Assembly: GCF_029675105.1 (NCBI RefSeq)
Contig: NZ_JAQQFV010000002.1
Span: 62,001-126,000 of the forward strand
Direction: 5' to 3'
Length of the DNA stretch: 64,000 nucleotides
Source: Nocardia anocheti
GTDB lineage: Bacteria > Actinomycetota > Actinomycetes > Mycobacteriales > Mycobacteriaceae
Part shown: one piece after another, positions 34,273 through 43,829 of the stretch
How positions within the stretch are numbered: the first letter of the stretch is position 1
How the letters are laid out: each line of letters begins with the position of its first letter
The notes under the pieces: model-generated
Databases searched by the model: none
The model's input: the letters and a program-made list of their open reading frames with translations, nothing else
Told to the model about the DNA's origin: nothing
Program-made: the position numbers and the translations under genes

Positions 34273-35244
34273 TCAGCGGCGTTCGGCGAGGAAGAGGGCG
34301 AAGCGGGAGTCGGGGTCGGTCCAGGTGTGGGTGGGGGTGAAGCCCGCGGTGGTCAGTTCGGCGCGGAGGGTGTCGGGGTGGAATTTGGCGGAGATCTCGG
34401 TGCGGATCTCCTCGCCCTCGGCGAAGTGGACGGTGAGGTCGAGGTCGGTGAGGGTGGCGGTCATCGCGGTGGTGGCGCGCAGGCGCATCTCGATCCACTC
34501 GGCGGTGGGGTCCCAGACGGCGACGTGTTCGAATTTCTCCGGTGCGAAGTCGCCGCCGAGGCGATGGTTGAGGACGTGCAGGACATTGCGGTTGAACTCG
34601 GCGGTGACGCCCGCGGCGTCGTCGTAGGCGGGGACCAGCACAGCGGGGTCGATGACCAGGCCCGCGCCGAGCAGCAGCAGTTCGCCGGGTTCGAGGACCT
34701 CGGTGATGCCCGCGAGGAACTCGGCGCGTTCGGCGGGGACCAGGTTGCCGATGGTGCCGCCGAGGAAGGCGATCATGCGGCGACCCCCACGGGGCAGGTT
34801 GTGCAGGGTGTCGGTGAAATCGCTGACCACCCCGTGCACAGCGAGATTCGGATACTCGGTGGCGACCTCGGTGGCGGCACCGCGCAGGGCGGCGGCCGAG
34901 ACATCCTGCGGTACATAGGTTTTCAGCGAACCCTCGGCGGTGAGCGCGTCGAGCAGCAATCGGGTCTTGGCCGCCGAGCCGGAGCCGAGTTCCACCAGCA
35001 CCTCCGCCTTCGCCGCCTCGGCGATCTCGCCGACGACGCGTTCGAGCAGGGCGCGCTCGGTGCGGGTCGGGTAGTACTCGGGCAGTTCGGTGATCCGCTC
35101 GAACAGTTCGCTGCCGCGCGCGTCGTAGAACCACTTGGGCGGCAACGATTTCGGGTTCGATGTCAGGCCGGTGCGGGCGTCGGCGCGCAGGGCCGCGGTG
35201 AGATCGTCGTCGGTGAGGTGGATGTCCAGCAGCGGCGCGGTCAT
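34273..35244 (-). CDS. egtD: EgtD, histidine N-alpha-trimethyltransferase
   Basis: 323 residues, the normal length. It methylates histidine three times with SAM to give hercynine, the first step of ergothioneine synthesis. The histidine-binding block KSLPPKWFYDARGSELFERITELPEYYPTRTE is highly conserved, and the SAM-binding loop is VELGSGSAAKTRLLLDAL, followed by IAFLGGTIGNL. The start overlaps the egtC stop as ATGA. It is the last gene of the egtABCD operon. Confidence 0.97.
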   Translation of the reverse strand: MTAPLLDIHLTDDDLTAALRADARTGLTSNPKSLPPKWFYDARGSELFERITELPEYYPTRTERALLERVVGEIAEAAKAEVLVELGSGSAAKTRLLLDALTAEGSLKTYVPQDVSAAALRGAATEVATEYPNLAVHGVVSDFTDTLHNLPRGGRRMIAFLGGTIGNLVPAERAEFLAGITEVLEPGELLLLGAGLVIDPAVLVPAYDDAAGVTAEFNRNVLHVLNHRLGGDFAPEKFEHVAVWDPTAEWIEMRLRATTAMTATLTDLDLTVHFAEGEEIRTEISAKFHPDTLRAELTTAGFTPTHTWTDPDSRFALFLAERR

Positions 35245-36179
35245 GAACGGACCCTTTCGGTGGCGGGGAGTTCGAGATCGGTGATGGTGCAGGCGCCGGG
35301 GGCGGCGGCCACGACCTGCCGGTCGCCGACGAGCTGCCAGCGCGGATCGTCGTCGTAGGGCTCCGAGGACAGCACGGTGTAGTCGTCGGCGACCAGGATC
35401 GACAGGGCGTGCCAGCAGGTGGTCGCCCAGAGGTGGTCACCGTCGCCGAGCAGCAGATTCAGGCGGGCCGCCGGTTGCCGGTACAGGACGGCGGTGACCA
35501 GCAGGCGCAGCGCGTCCTCCGGGGAGGTCACCGGGCCGTCGGGGTGGATCACCGCGAGCAGGCCGCGCAACAGGACCCACAGCGCGGCCGAATCGGTGAG
35601 GGCCTCGGCCTCCAACAGCACCGCCGCGGAACCGAACAGCGCGGAACCCGAGTAGCTCCCGGCCGCGAGGCTGCCCTCCGCCGGGGCGACGTCGACCGGC
35701 ATGCCGTCCGGTGCCGGAACGCCTTGGCCGCTGGGCAATCCGGGCCCGATGATCGCGTTCAGGTCGGTGAGCACGGCCAGCAGCGTGGATCGCCAGTCGG
35801 GCACGACTCCGTTGTGGCTGAAGGCCCAGTGTTCGTCGATGAACGGGGCGCAGGCGGCGCGCTCGATCGGCATACCGACCGTGGCCGAACGGACCGAGGC
35901 CAACACCGCTCGCGACTCCAGCTGACCCAGCACTTCCGCGACGGCCGGATCGGTCCAGATGGGGGCGGCGTTGCGGTAGCGGGTCACCGCGTCGCGCACA
36001 CCGTCCAGACCGACCTCGGCACGGCGCCACCAGGCGACACCGAAGCCGTCGGCGTTGATCGTGCCGCCGCCGCGCATGTCGGCGGGCGCCCAGGACTGGA
36101 CGAACAGCGAATGCGGGCCGCGCAGCACGAGTTCACCGACGCTGACCGGGGGGCCGACGTATCCGAGATGACGGCACAT
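35241..36179 (-). CDS. egtC: EgtC, gamma-glutamyl hercynylcysteine S-oxide amidohydrolase
   Basis: 312 residues. A class II glutamine amidotransferase fold with catalytic N-terminal Cys2 (MCRHLGYVG), followed by INADGFGVAWW, ASVRSATVG and the WAFSHNGVVPDW block. It removes the glutamate from gamma-glutamyl hercynylcysteine sulfoxide. It is longer than many EgtC proteins (about 227-260) because of an extension around residues 150-190 rich in Gly, Ser and Ala. The start at 36179 is fixed by the catalytic Cys; it overlaps the egtB stop by one base. Confidence 0.93.
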   Translation of the reverse strand: MCRHLGYVGPPVSVGELVLRGPHSLFVQSWAPADMRGGGTINADGFGVAWWRRAEVGLDGVRDAVTRYRNAAPIWTDPAVAEVLGQLESRAVLASVRSATVGMPIERAACAPFIDEHWAFSHNGVVPDWRSTLLAVLTDLNAIIGPGLPSGQGVPAPDGMPVDVAPAEGSLAAGSYSGSALFGSAAVLLEAEALTDSAALWVLLRGLLAVIHPDGPVTSPEDALRLLVTAVLYRQPAARLNLLLGDGDHLWATTCWHALSILVADDYTVLSSEPYDDDPRWQLVGDRQVVAAAPGACTITDLELPATERVRS

Positions 36180-37513
36180 CAGCTTTCGTCCTCTCGCAGG
36201 TCGCGGGCGAGCCGGAAGCCCGCGAAGATCTGCCTGCGGATCGGGTGGTCCCAGTTGCGGAACGTGCCGCGACAGGCGACCTCGTCGGTGCCGAAGGAGC
36301 CGCCGCGCAGGATGCGGTAGTCGCCGCCGAAGAACACCTCCGAGTACTCCCGGTACGGGAACGCACGGAAGCCGGGATACGGCTCGAAACCCGTCGCGCA
36401 CCATTCCCAGACGTCACCGATCAGCTGGTGCGCGCCGGTCGCGGAGACCCCGGCGGGATAGGCGCCCACGTCGGCCGGTTCCAGATGCCGCTGGCCGAGA
36501 TTGGCGTGGCGCGCGTCGGGCGTTTCCTCGCCCCACGGATACCGCCGCGAGTTTCCGGTCGCCGGGTCGAAGCGGGCGGCCTTCTCCCATTCGGCCTCGG
36601 TGGGCAGCCGTTTGCCCGCCCAGCGCGCGTACGCCTCGGCCTCGAACCAGCACACGTGCACCACCGGCTGACGTGGCCGCAGCGGTGTACGGACGCCGAA
36701 GGCCGAGCGGGTCCACTGCCCGTCCTCGTGCGTCCAGAACTGCGGCGCGACCAGGCCCGCCTCCTGGCGGTGCGCCCAGCCGCGTGCGGACCACAGTTCG
36801 GGCCGGTCGTAGCCGCCGTCGGCGAGGAAGGCGAGGTACTGCTCGTTGGTCACCGGGGCGACATCGATGGCGAAGCCGGGGACGTGCACCGGATGGGCCG
36901 GGCGTTCGTTGTCCAGGGCCCACGGGTCGGCCGAGGTGCCCATCAGGAATTCGCCTGCGGGAACGACGACTTCGCCCTCGAGCAGGCCCTGCGCGGTGGG
37001 TGGTGGCGGGGCGGACAGGACGGGAGCCCCGACGCGCAACTGATGGGTCGCGAGCATGGTCTCGTCGTGCTGCTGTTCGTGTTGGGCGATCATGCCGAAG
37101 GCGAAACCCTCGTCCACCAAGGGGTTTCCGGCCAGATCGCTGTTTTCCAGTACGTCCCACACCTTTTCGCGCACGGTGGAGACATACCCGCGCGCCTGAT
37201 CCGCATTCAGCAGCGGCAGGGCCGGGCGGTTCGCGCGGGCGTGTTTGAAGGCGTCGTAGAGTTCGTCGATATCGGCGCGCACGGCCTCGCGGCCACCGAC
37301 ATCGCGGACCAGCCAGAGTTCTTCCTGATTGCCGATATGCGCGAGATCCCAGACCAGGGGACTCATCAGCGGCGAATGCTGCGCGGTCAGATCGGCTTCG
37401 TCGACGGCGTCGGTGAGCAGGGCGGTGCGGTCGCGCGCGCGGCGCAGGACCTCGGCGATCCGGGCGCGCATCCGGTCGCGAGCGGTGTGGTCGGCGGGGA
37501 CGGAAACAGTCAC
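36179..37513 (-). CDS. egtB: EgtB, hercynine sulfoxide synthase
   Basis: 444 residues. The N-terminal DinB-like domain supplies the iron-binding His residues (WDLAHIGNQEE, His near residue 59, and AQHEQQHDETM, two His near residue 145). The C-terminal formylglycine-enzyme-like domain carries GDVWEWCATGFEPYPGFRAFPYREYSEVFFGGDYRILRGGSF. It joins hercynine and gamma-glutamylcysteine through an Fe(II)- and O2-dependent C-S bond with sulfoxidation. The GTG start overlaps the egtA stop by four bases (GTGA). A much longer open frame from 38299 is an artefact. Confidence 0.96.
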   Translation of the reverse strand: MTVSVPADHTARDRMRARIAEVLRRARDRTALLTDAVDEADLTAQHSPLMSPLVWDLAHIGNQEELWLVRDVGGREAVRADIDELYDAFKHARANRPALPLLNADQARGYVSTVREKVWDVLENSDLAGNPLVDEGFAFGMIAQHEQQHDETMLATHQLRVGAPVLSAPPPPTAQGLLEGEVVVPAGEFLMGTSADPWALDNERPAHPVHVPGFAIDVAPVTNEQYLAFLADGGYDRPELWSARGWAHRQEAGLVAPQFWTHEDGQWTRSAFGVRTPLRPRQPVVHVCWFEAEAYARWAGKRLPTEAEWEKAARFDPATGNSRRYPWGEETPDARHANLGQRHLEPADVGAYPAGVSATGAHQLIGDVWEWCATGFEPYPGFRAFPYREYSEVFFGGDYRILRGGSFGTDEVACRGTFRNWDHPIRRQIFAGFRLARDLREDES

Positions 37514-38814
37514 GGGGCGATCTCCGAAACAGGTTGGGCGGCAACGGCGGAACCGTCGCGCGCCGGGTCGAGCGGACTTCGCCCCGCGCGACATCGGCGC
37601 GCGGCGAGGGCCAATTCCGCGGCGGCGGAATCGGATCGGGCGTGGGCGGTGGCGAGTTCGAGCACGTCGACGGCCACGCGCCGGATCAGCGGGTCGGCCA
37701 GGCCGTGGCGCGAGGCGGTGGACCACTCCCCCGCGACCGGTGCGGCCAGCGTCGTCGCCTCGGCGACCACCTCGGGCGTCGAGAGCACCGCGTCGAACAG
37801 GTGGATCGGGGTGGTCCAGGTGTCGCCGGGCTGGGTGTCGAGATAGCGGACCTCGAGGTGGCCCGAGGCGCGGACCGGCGGGAACAGCGTGGTGAGGTGG
37901 TAGTCGAGATCTGCCGGGCCGGGACGACGGCCGACCTCGTCGTCCAGCGCCCCGGTGAGCCAGTCGGCGAAGGTCGCCCCGGGCGGCGGCGACCAGTCCG
38001 CGTCGCGTTCGGTGCAGCGCACACACAGCAGCGGCACGTCCAAGGCCCAGCGGGCGTAGGAGGTGATCGGATCGGTCCAGTCGGCCACCGGTGGCCGGAC
38101 GCGAGACGAATCGAGCCGCAGCCAGGTCCGCATCCGCTGGGAGGCCCACTGCCCCGGTGGGGCGCCGTGCAGGTGCGGTGAGCAGGCGAACGCCGCGATC
38201 AGGGCGGGGCCGAGGGTGTAGAGGGCGGTCCAGCGCGCGCCGACCTCGGCCGCGTCGGCACCGGCGTCGACGCTGACCTGGGTGGCGGCGGTATTGCACA
38301 TCATGAGCGCGCCGAACGGGCCGACTCCGGCGAAGCGACGTTCCATGGCCGCGTAGCGGGGCGATCGGAGCAGGCGTTCGGCGGGACGGGCCGCGTCGGC
38401 GGCGGCGGAGACGATGCCGATCTCGTGGGCGGCGAGCAGTTGCCGCAGCAGGGCGGTGTCGGCGCGGAGGTGGTGGGTGAGCGCCGCCGGATCGGCGAAC
38501 GGGGCGCTGGAGAGTTCGATCTGACCACCGGGTTCGATGGTCACCCTACTCCCACCGGGCAGGGGGGCCGCGGGCGAGGCCGGGGCGAGGGAGACGGGCG
38601 CGTGTGGACCGAGCGCGAGGGCCATCAGGTCCAGGGGCGGGCGGGAGCCGGTGGGGCCGGTGGTGAGCCATTCCAGTTCCGCGCCGATGAGTCCCGGCGG
38701 ACCCAGCTTGAAACACACCCCGCCGACATAGGCCTCCGCGGCCGCCCTGGAGGACAGTTCGCCCTGGTCGGGAGCATATTCGGGCCACGAAGTACGGTGC
38801 AGTGTGACGGCCAT
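37510..38814 (-). CDS. egtA: EgtA, glutamate-cysteine ligase
   Basis: 434 residues of the GshA/GCS2-like carboxylate-amine ligase family: CFKLGPPGLIGAELEWLTTGP near the N-terminus, GGQIELSSAPFAD, MMCNTAATQVSVDAGA and LEVRYLDTQPGDTW. It supplies gamma-glutamylcysteine for EgtB. The ATG at 38814 is chosen because GCGGAGG precedes it at ideal spacing; a GTG at 38883 would add 23 residues. It is the first gene of the operon and its promoter must lie in the 121 bases before the divergent aminotransferase-fold gene. Confidence 0.93.
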   Translation of the reverse strand: MAVTLHRTSWPEYAPDQGELSSRAAAEAYVGGVCFKLGPPGLIGAELEWLTTGPTGSRPPLDLMALALGPHAPVSLAPASPAAPLPGGSRVTIEPGGQIELSSAPFADPAALTHHLRADTALLRQLLAAHEIGIVSAAADAARPAERLLRSPRYAAMERRFAGVGPFGALMMCNTAATQVSVDAGADAAEVGARWTALYTLGPALIAAFACSPHLHGAPPGQWASQRMRTWLRLDSSRVRPPVADWTDPITSYARWALDVPLLCVRCTERDADWSPPPGATFADWLTGALDDEVGRRPGPADLDYHLTTLFPPVRASGHLEVRYLDTQPGDTWTTPIHLFDAVLSTPEVVAEATTLAAPVAGEWSTASRHGLADPLIRRVAVDVLELATAHARSDSAAAELALAARRCRAGRSPLDPARDGSAVAAQPVSEIAP

Positions 38815-38935
38815 GCCAACCTCCGCGTGCTGTGGTACTGCCGTGGAAACCTGCGTCTGGTCTTCCAGAGTAGCGACGGCCACCGACAGAAAAAGTGACG
38901 AATCGGCGAACGAACGCCCGCGCTAGGGTCGACCC

Positions 38936-40114
38936 ATGATCGATCTCGCCGCCGTCAGAGCCGCCACGCCCGGACTCGATGGGGGGCAGGTGTTCCTCGA
39001 CAGCGCCGGGTCCTCGCTGCCGCCGCGGGTCGTCACCGAGACCGTCGTGGACCACCTGCGCCGCGAGGCGGAGATCGGTGGTTATCGGGCGGCCAACGAG
39101 CGTCTCGACGATCTCGCGGCGGTGAAGACCTCGATCGCCACCCTGATCGGCGCCACCGCCGACACCATCGCCCTCAGCGACAGCGCGACCAGGTCGTGGG
39201 CCGATTTCGCCTACTCGGTGCCGCTGCGTCCCGGTGACCGGATCCTGATCTCGGGCGCCGACTACGCCAGCAACGCGATCTCGGCCCTGCAGCGCGCCGC
39301 CCGCTCCGGCGCCACCGTCGAGCACATTCCCAGCGACCCCACCGGCCGCCTCGACACCGACGCGCTGGCGGCCATGCTCGACGAGCGGGTGCGGCTGGTC
39401 TCGCTCCAGCACGCGCCGACCAATGGCGGACTGGTGAATCCGGTCGCCGAGGCCACCCGGATCGCACACGAGGCGGGCGCGCTGGTGCTGCTCGACGCGT
39501 GCCAGTCGATCGGACAGCTGCCCCTCGATGTCGCCGCGCTCGACGTGGACGCCCTCTCGGCCACCGGACGCAAGTGGTTGCGGGGGCCGCGGGGCACCGG
39601 ATTCCTGTATGTCCGAGCCGAATTGGCGCGTTCCATGGAACCGGACCGGCTCGACCTGCACGGCGCGCAGTGGGTGGCCCCCGGCGAATACCGCCTGGCC
39701 GAGGACGCGAGCCGCTTCGAATTCTGGGAATGCGATGTGGCCGCCCGCCTCGGGCTCGGCGCCGCCGTCGACCATCTCCTCGATCTCGGTCCCGAGGCGG
39801 TCTACGCGGCCGTCGCCGACCGGGCCGCCTACCTGCGCGCGCTGCTCCCGGAGTTGCCCGGCGTGACGGTGCGTGACCTGGGCACCGAGCACAGCGGCAT
39901 CGTCTCGTTCACCGTCGACGGGCACGAGCCGATGTGGTTGCGCGACCGGCTCGCCGAGCGGGGCGTCACCGTCACGGTGAGCCACGCGAGTTCCACGCTG
40001 CTGGACATGACCGGGCGCGGCCTGGCCGCGGTGGTGCGCGCCTCGCCGCACTGCTTCGTGAGCCCCGCTGACCTCGACCGCTTCGTGGCCACCCTGGCCG
40101 AGCTCACCCGCTAG
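38936..40114 (+). CDS. Class V aminotransferase-fold PLP enzyme, candidate EgtE
   Basis: 392 residues. PLP-binding lysine is in SATGRKWLRGPRGTGFLYV, the ring-stacking and Asp residues in LVLLDACQSIGQLP, and the N-terminal FLDSAGSSLPPRVV block is typical. The family includes cysteine desulfurases, isopenicillin epimerase-like proteins and EgtE, which splits hercynylcysteine sulfoxide to ergothioneine. Being divergent from egtA with no other EgtE candidate nearby makes an EgtE role plausible, but sequence alone does not prove it. The ATG lies seven bases after a GGGT run; its stop overlaps the convergent TetR stop (CTAG). Confidence 0.8.
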   Translation: MIDLAAVRAATPGLDGGQVFLDSAGSSLPPRVVTETVVDHLRREAEIGGYRAANERLDDLAAVKTSIATLIGATADTIALSDSATRSWADFAYSVPLRPGDRILISGADYASNAISALQRAARSGATVEHIPSDPTGRLDTDALAAMLDERVRLVSLQHAPTNGGLVNPVAEATRIAHEAGALVLLDACQSIGQLPLDVAALDVDALSATGRKWLRGPRGTGFLYVRAELARSMEPDRLDLHGAQWVAPGEYRLAEDASRFEFWECDVAARLGLGAAVDHLLDLGPEAVYAAVADRAAYLRALLPELPGVTVRDLGTEHSGIVSFTVDGHEPMWLRDRLAERGVTVTVSHASSTLLDMTGRGLAAVVRASPHCFVSPADLDRFVATLAELTR

Positions 40115-40668
40115 CCGAAGGCGAGGTGCTCGCCGACGATCCGTTCGGCGAGTTCGCGGGGATCTTCTTCGGGTGCAACGACTTCCAGCGTCCGATTGGC
40201 GGCGACCGTGGCCAGGCCGTGGATATTGGTCCACAGGGCCAGCGCGCGGCGCGGGGCGTCCTCGCCCGCGCCCGCCGCGTCGACCAGCTCCACGATGCGG
40301 CGGTAGAGCGGCCCGGTGGTGCCGCGCAGGTTCTCCCCCGAACCGGCCAGCAGGTCGTGGCGGAACATGAGGGTGAACATCTCCGGCCTGGTCACCGCGA
40401 AATCGACGTAGACCTGGGCCATCGTCCGCAGCCGGGCGCGCGGATCGTCGCCGGTGGCCGACTGCGCGAACCGGCCGATCAGGTCGCCGAATCCGCGCGC
40501 GGCGATGGCGGCGAGCAGGGCCGCGTGCGTGGGGAACCAGCGGCGCGGGGCGCCGTGCGAGACTCCGGCGGCCCGCGCGATGGCCCGCAATCCGAGCCCG
40601 CCGACGCCGTCGCGTTCGAGCAGCTCGACGCCGGTGTCGACGAGGCGTTCGCGCAGGGAGTCGGGCAT
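40111..40668 (-). CDS. TetR-family repressor of the adjacent acyltransferase
   Basis: 185 residues. The helix-turn-helix is LVDTGVELLERDGVGGLGLRAIARAAGVSHGAPRRWFPTHAALLAAIAARGF, and the C-terminal domain resembles the WHG-type TetR domain (FAVTRPEMFTLMFRHDLLAGSGENL). The ATG at 40668 is chosen; the longer open frame from 40884 runs through the operator region and is rejected. Two perfect palindromes lie between its start and the divergent acyltransferase gene, so it probably represses itself and that gene, responding to a lipid or membrane-active ligand (inference). Confidence 0.88.
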   Translation of the reverse strand: MPDSLRERLVDTGVELLERDGVGGLGLRAIARAAGVSHGAPRRWFPTHAALLAAIAARGFGDLIGRFAQSATGDDPRARLRTMAQVYVDFAVTRPEMFTLMFRHDLLAGSGENLRGTTGPLYRRIVELVDAAGAGEDAPRRALALWTNIHGLATVAANRTLEVVAPEEDPRELAERIVGEHLAFG

Positions 40669-40713
40669 ACGGGCAATTCTGCACGCCGGTCGTCGTGGCA
40701 TCCCGTGGCACCC

Positions 40714-40752
40714 GTAGACAGTGTCTACTAGGGTCGGGTAGACACTGTCTAC
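40714..40752. promoter_or_regulatory. Two perfect palindromic operators
   Basis: GTAGACAGTGTCTAC (40714-40728) and GTAGACACTGTCTAC (40738-40752) are both perfect 7+1+7 palindromes differing only in the central base, with centres 24 bases apart. They lie between the divergent TetR and acyltransferase genes and end 13 bases before the latter's start codon. Confidence 0.75.
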
Positions 40753-40765
40753 TCCGGAGGGTTCC

Positions 40766-41455
40766 ATGTGGTACCTGCTGTGCAAATACGTCCTCCTCGG
40801 CCCGCTGCTGCGGCTGCTCGGCCGCCCGCGCGTCGAGGGTCTCGAACACATCCCGCGCACGGGACCGGTGATCATCGCCGCCAATCACCTGGCCTTCATC
40901 GACTCGCTCTACCTCGCACTGGTCATCCCCCGGCCACTCACCTTCCTGGCCAAACAGGAGTACTTCACCGGCACCGGCCTACGCGGGTGGGCCAAGCGCT
41001 GGTTCTTCACCGCGGCGGGGCAGGTGCCGGTGAACCGCACCGGCGGTGACGCGGCCGCCGACGCGCTCGCCGCGGCCACCCGCATCCTCGAATCCGGCGG
41101 TGCGTGGGCAATTCACCCGGAGGGCACCCGCTCGGTCGACGGCAGGGTCTATCGTGGTCGGACCGGGGCGTTGCGCGTGGCCATGGCCACAGGCGCGCCG
41201 GTGGTACCCGTGATTCTCGACGGGACCGACCGCATGAATCCGCGCGGTCGGAAACTGTTGCGTTTCACCAAGGTGCGCATCAGTGTCCAACCGGCGCGAC
41301 GCTATCCGGCAGCGGAGTATCGCGCCCAGGTCAGAGCGGCAACCGACCAGCTGATGCGGGAGATCGCGGCACGATCAGGTAGACCATATGTGGACCGTTA
41401 CGCTGCCACCTTCGCCGTCGAGAAAAGTGCGGCAGGGGGTGTTCGCCGGGGTTGA
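40766..41455 (+). CDS. 1-acyl-glycerol-3-phosphate acyltransferase (PlsC family)
   Basis: 229 residues. The acyltransferase motifs are in order: NHLAFID (catalytic His and Asp), KQEYF, the acceptor-binding AIHPEGTRSVDG and the hydrophobic VVPVIL motif. A hydrophobic N-terminus anchors it to the membrane. It should acylate lysophosphatidate or a related glycerolipid. The ATG follows GGAGGGTTCC. The two operator palindromes next to it indicate tight control by the divergent TetR. Confidence 0.9.
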   Translation: MWYLLCKYVLLGPLLRLLGRPRVEGLEHIPRTGPVIIAANHLAFIDSLYLALVIPRPLTFLAKQEYFTGTGLRGWAKRWFFTAAGQVPVNRTGGDAAADALAAATRILESGGAWAIHPEGTRSVDGRVYRGRTGALRVAMATGAPVVPVILDGTDRMNPRGRKLLRFTKVRISVQPARRYPAAEYRAQVRAATDQLMREIAARSGRPYVDRYAATFAVEKSAAGGVRRG

Positions 41456-41537
41456 GTGGGGTTAACACCGAGGGCGCGGGGCGGGATTTGTTGGGAGCAC
41501 GGCCGTAACCGTTCGTTGGCGCAAAGGGAGTCCGACG

Positions 41538-43181
41538 TTGAGCAGGTTCACCGACGAAATGTTTGCCACAGCGTTGACCAGCCCGCGGGGGTTGGTCACC
41601 GGAGAACCGGATGTGCCGTTGCGGCAGACCTGGGGGGAAATCCATCGGATAGCGCGACGGATGGCCGGTGGCCTGGCCGCCGCCGGGATCGGACACGGGG
41701 ACGCGGTGGGCGTCCTGGCCGGTCTACCCGTCGACATCGCCCCGGTCTGCCAGGCCATCTGGATGCGTGGCGCCTCGATCACCATGCTGCACCAGCCGAC
41801 ACCGCGCACCGATCTGGCGGTCTGGGTGCGCGACACCGAGACCGTGCTGGACATGATCGAGGCCAAGGCCGTCGTGCTCGGCGCGCCGTTCGCGGCCGCC
41901 GAACCGGTGCTGCGCGAGCGCGGCATCATCGTGGTCCGCATCGAGGACCTGAACGAGGGTCCCGACACCGATCCGGTGCCCACCACCGAGGGCGATATCG
42001 CCTTGCAGCAGTTGACCTCTGGGTCGACCGGCTCGCCGAAGGCGGTGCGGATCACGCACGGCAACTTCTACGTCAACGCCTACGCGATGTTCAATCGCGT
42101 CAAGTTCCAGACCGACGACGACGTGATGATCAGCTGGCTGCCGCTGTTCCACGACATGGGCATGGTCGGATTCCTCAGCGTGCCCATGCAATTCGGCGCC
42201 GAAGTGGTGTGCGTGACCCCGCTGGACTTCCTGGCCCGGCCGCTGCTGTGGGCCGAGCTGATCGCCAAGTACCGCGGCACCGTCACAGCCGCACCGAATT
42301 TCGCGTACTCGCTGCTGGCGCGGCGGTTGCGGCAGGCCGAGCCGGGGACCATGGATCTGTCCAGTGTGCGCTACATGTGGAACGGCGCCGAACCGGTGGA
42401 TCCCGACACCATGATCGCGCTGGCCGAGGCGGGCAAGGAGTTCGGGCTCAATCCGATGGCGCTGACCCCGGTCTACGGCATGGCCGAGACCACGCTGGCC
42501 GTGTCGATTCCCGATCCCGGCCACGGCCTGGTGCTCGACGTGATCGACGCCGATCTGCTGGAGGCGGTGGGCAAGGCGGTGCCGGTGGCCGAGGACGGTC
42601 ATCACGGCACTCCGCGCCGGTTGCCGACGCTGGGTCATCTGGTCGACGATCTGGAGGGCCGGGTGGTCGACGCCGAACGGCAGCCGCTGCCGGTGCGCTC
42701 GGTGGGCGTCATCGAATTGCGTGGACCCGCGGTGACTTCCGGGTATGTGACCGTCGACGGGTTCCGTCCCGCGCAGGACGCCGAAGGCTGGCTCGACACC
42801 GGCGACATCGGCTACTTCACCGACGCGGGCCTGATCGTGGTGTGCGGACGGATGAAGGACGTCATCATCATGGGCGGCCGCAACATCTACCCCACCGATA
42901 TCGAGCGGGCCGCGCTGCGGGTGTCCGGGGTGCGTCCCGGCAACGCGGTGGCGGTGCGCCTGGACGCCGGGGAGAAACGCGAGAGTTTCGCGGTGGTGGT
43001 CGAGTCCAACGACTACCAGGAACCCGACGAGGTCAAGCGCATGGAACGCGAGATCGTGCACGAGGTGTTCGCCGAGGTCGGCGCCCGCCCCCGCACCGTC
43101 GCCATCCTGGGCCCGGGCGCCCTGCCGAAGACCTCCTCGGGCAAGCTCCGCCGCGCGGCCACGGCGGTGCACCTGCGCTGA
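41538..43181 (+). CDS. Fatty acyl-AMP ligase (Pks16/Rv1013-like)
   Basis: 547 residues of the ANL superfamily. ATP-binding P-loop [19 protein letters not shown], then [37 protein letters not shown] and the C-terminal catalytic lysine region [12 protein letters not shown]. The [11 protein letters not shown] block is characteristic of fatty acyl-AMP ligases, which load acyl-adenylates onto polyketide synthase carrier proteins rather than CoA. It occupies the same place as M. tuberculosis pks16 (Rv1013) beside pth. The TTG start follows AAGGGAG. A long hairpin follows. Confidence 0.9.
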   Translation: MSRFTDEMFATALTSPRGLVTGEPDVPLRQTWGEIHRIARRMAGGLAAAGIGHGDAVGVLAGLPVDIAPVCQAIWMRGASITMLHQPTPRTDLAVWVRDTETVLDMIEAKAVVLGAPFAAAEPVLRERGIIVVRIEDLNEGPDTDPVPTTEGDIALQQLTSGSTGSPKAVRITHGNFYVNAYAMFNRVKFQTDDDVMISWLPLFHDMGMVGFLSVPMQFGAEVVCVTPLDFLARPLLWAELIAKYRGTVTAAPNFAYSLLARRLRQAEPGTMDLSSVRYMWNGAEPVDPDTMIALAEAGKEFGLNPMALTPVYGMAETTLAVSIPDPGHGLVLDVIDADLLEAVGKAVPVAEDGHHGTPRRLPTLGHLVDDLEGRVVDAERQPLPVRSVGVIELRGPAVTSGYVTVDGFRPAQDAEGWLDTGDIGYFTDAGLIVVCGRMKDVIIMGGRNIYPTDIERAALRVSGVRPGNAVAVRLDAGEKRESFAVVVESNDYQEPDEVKRMEREIVHEVFAEVGARPRTVAILGPGALPKTSSGKLRRAATAVHLR

Positions 43182-43231
43182 GACGCGTTCGGCGCGCCCG
43201 GTGAGATCTCCGGGCGCGCCGAGAACGCGTC
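43182..43231. terminator. Long bidirectional hairpin between acyl-AMP ligase and pth
   Basis: A 20-base arm (43182-43201) pairs with 43210-43231, interrupted only by a two-base bulge, around an 8-base loop. It begins directly after the ligase stop and reaches into the pth stop codon, so it serves both convergent genes. Confidence 0.8.
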
Positions 43232-43808
43232 AATGCAGGTGGTTTTGGGCTGCTTCGAGCCCGACCTTCAGCAGGAGTTCCACCGCGTCGGCGGCCTGCT
43301 CGACGATCACCGGCACCTCTTTGCGCTCCGGGGCCGCGAACGGTTTGAGCACGTAGTCGGCCGGGTCCTGACGGCCCGGCGGACGGCCGATGCCGATGCG
43401 GGTGCGCAGATAGTCCTTGGTGGTGAGCGCCTGCGAGATGGAGCGCAGGCCGTTGTGGCCACCTTCGCCGCCGCCCTGCTTGAGCTTGATCGTGCCGAAG
43501 GGCAGATCGAGTTCGTCGTGCACCACGATGACCTGGTCGACGGGTACCGAGAAGAACTTGGCCAGCGCGGCCACCGGACGACCCGACAGGTTCATGTACG
43601 TACGCGGCTTGGCCAGCAGGATCTGGCGGCCGTCCAGGCGCGCCTGCAGCAGGTCGGCGCCGGATTTCTTGTGCTGAGCGAAACGGCCGCCGATGCGCTC
43701 GGCGAGCACATCGGCGACCAGGAAGCCCACATTGTGGCGGGTGCGCTCGTACTCGGGACCGGGGTTACCCAGTCCGACCACGAGCGCGGGCCCGGAGGAT
43801 TCGGTCAC
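43230..43808 (-). CDS. pth: Peptidyl-tRNA hydrolase
   Basis: 192 residues, standard length. It recycles peptidyl-tRNA released from stalled ribosomes. Conserved blocks: [19 protein letters not shown] with the catalytic His, [21 protein letters not shown] and [13 protein letters not shown]. It lies 21 bases downstream of rplY on the same strand, the usual rplY-pth operon (Rv1015c-Rv1014c). Confidence 0.97.
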   Translation of the reverse strand: MTESSGPALVVGLGNPGPEYERTRHNVGFLVADVLAERIGGRFAQHKKSGADLLQARLDGRQILLAKPRTYMNLSGRPVAALAKFFSVPVDQVIVVHDELDLPFGTIKLKQGGGEGGHNGLRSISQALTTKDYLRTRIGIGRPPGRQDPADYVLKPFAAPERKEVPVIVEQAADAVELLLKVGLEAAQNHLH

Positions 43809-43829
43809 GACCGAACCGTAGCAGCGGAA

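Noticed and set aside
37514..38299. Upstream extension of the egtB frame
   Set aside because: It lies entirely opposite-frame inside egtA and is Arg/Pro-rich with no domain; the egtB domain begins at the GTG overlapping the egtA stop.
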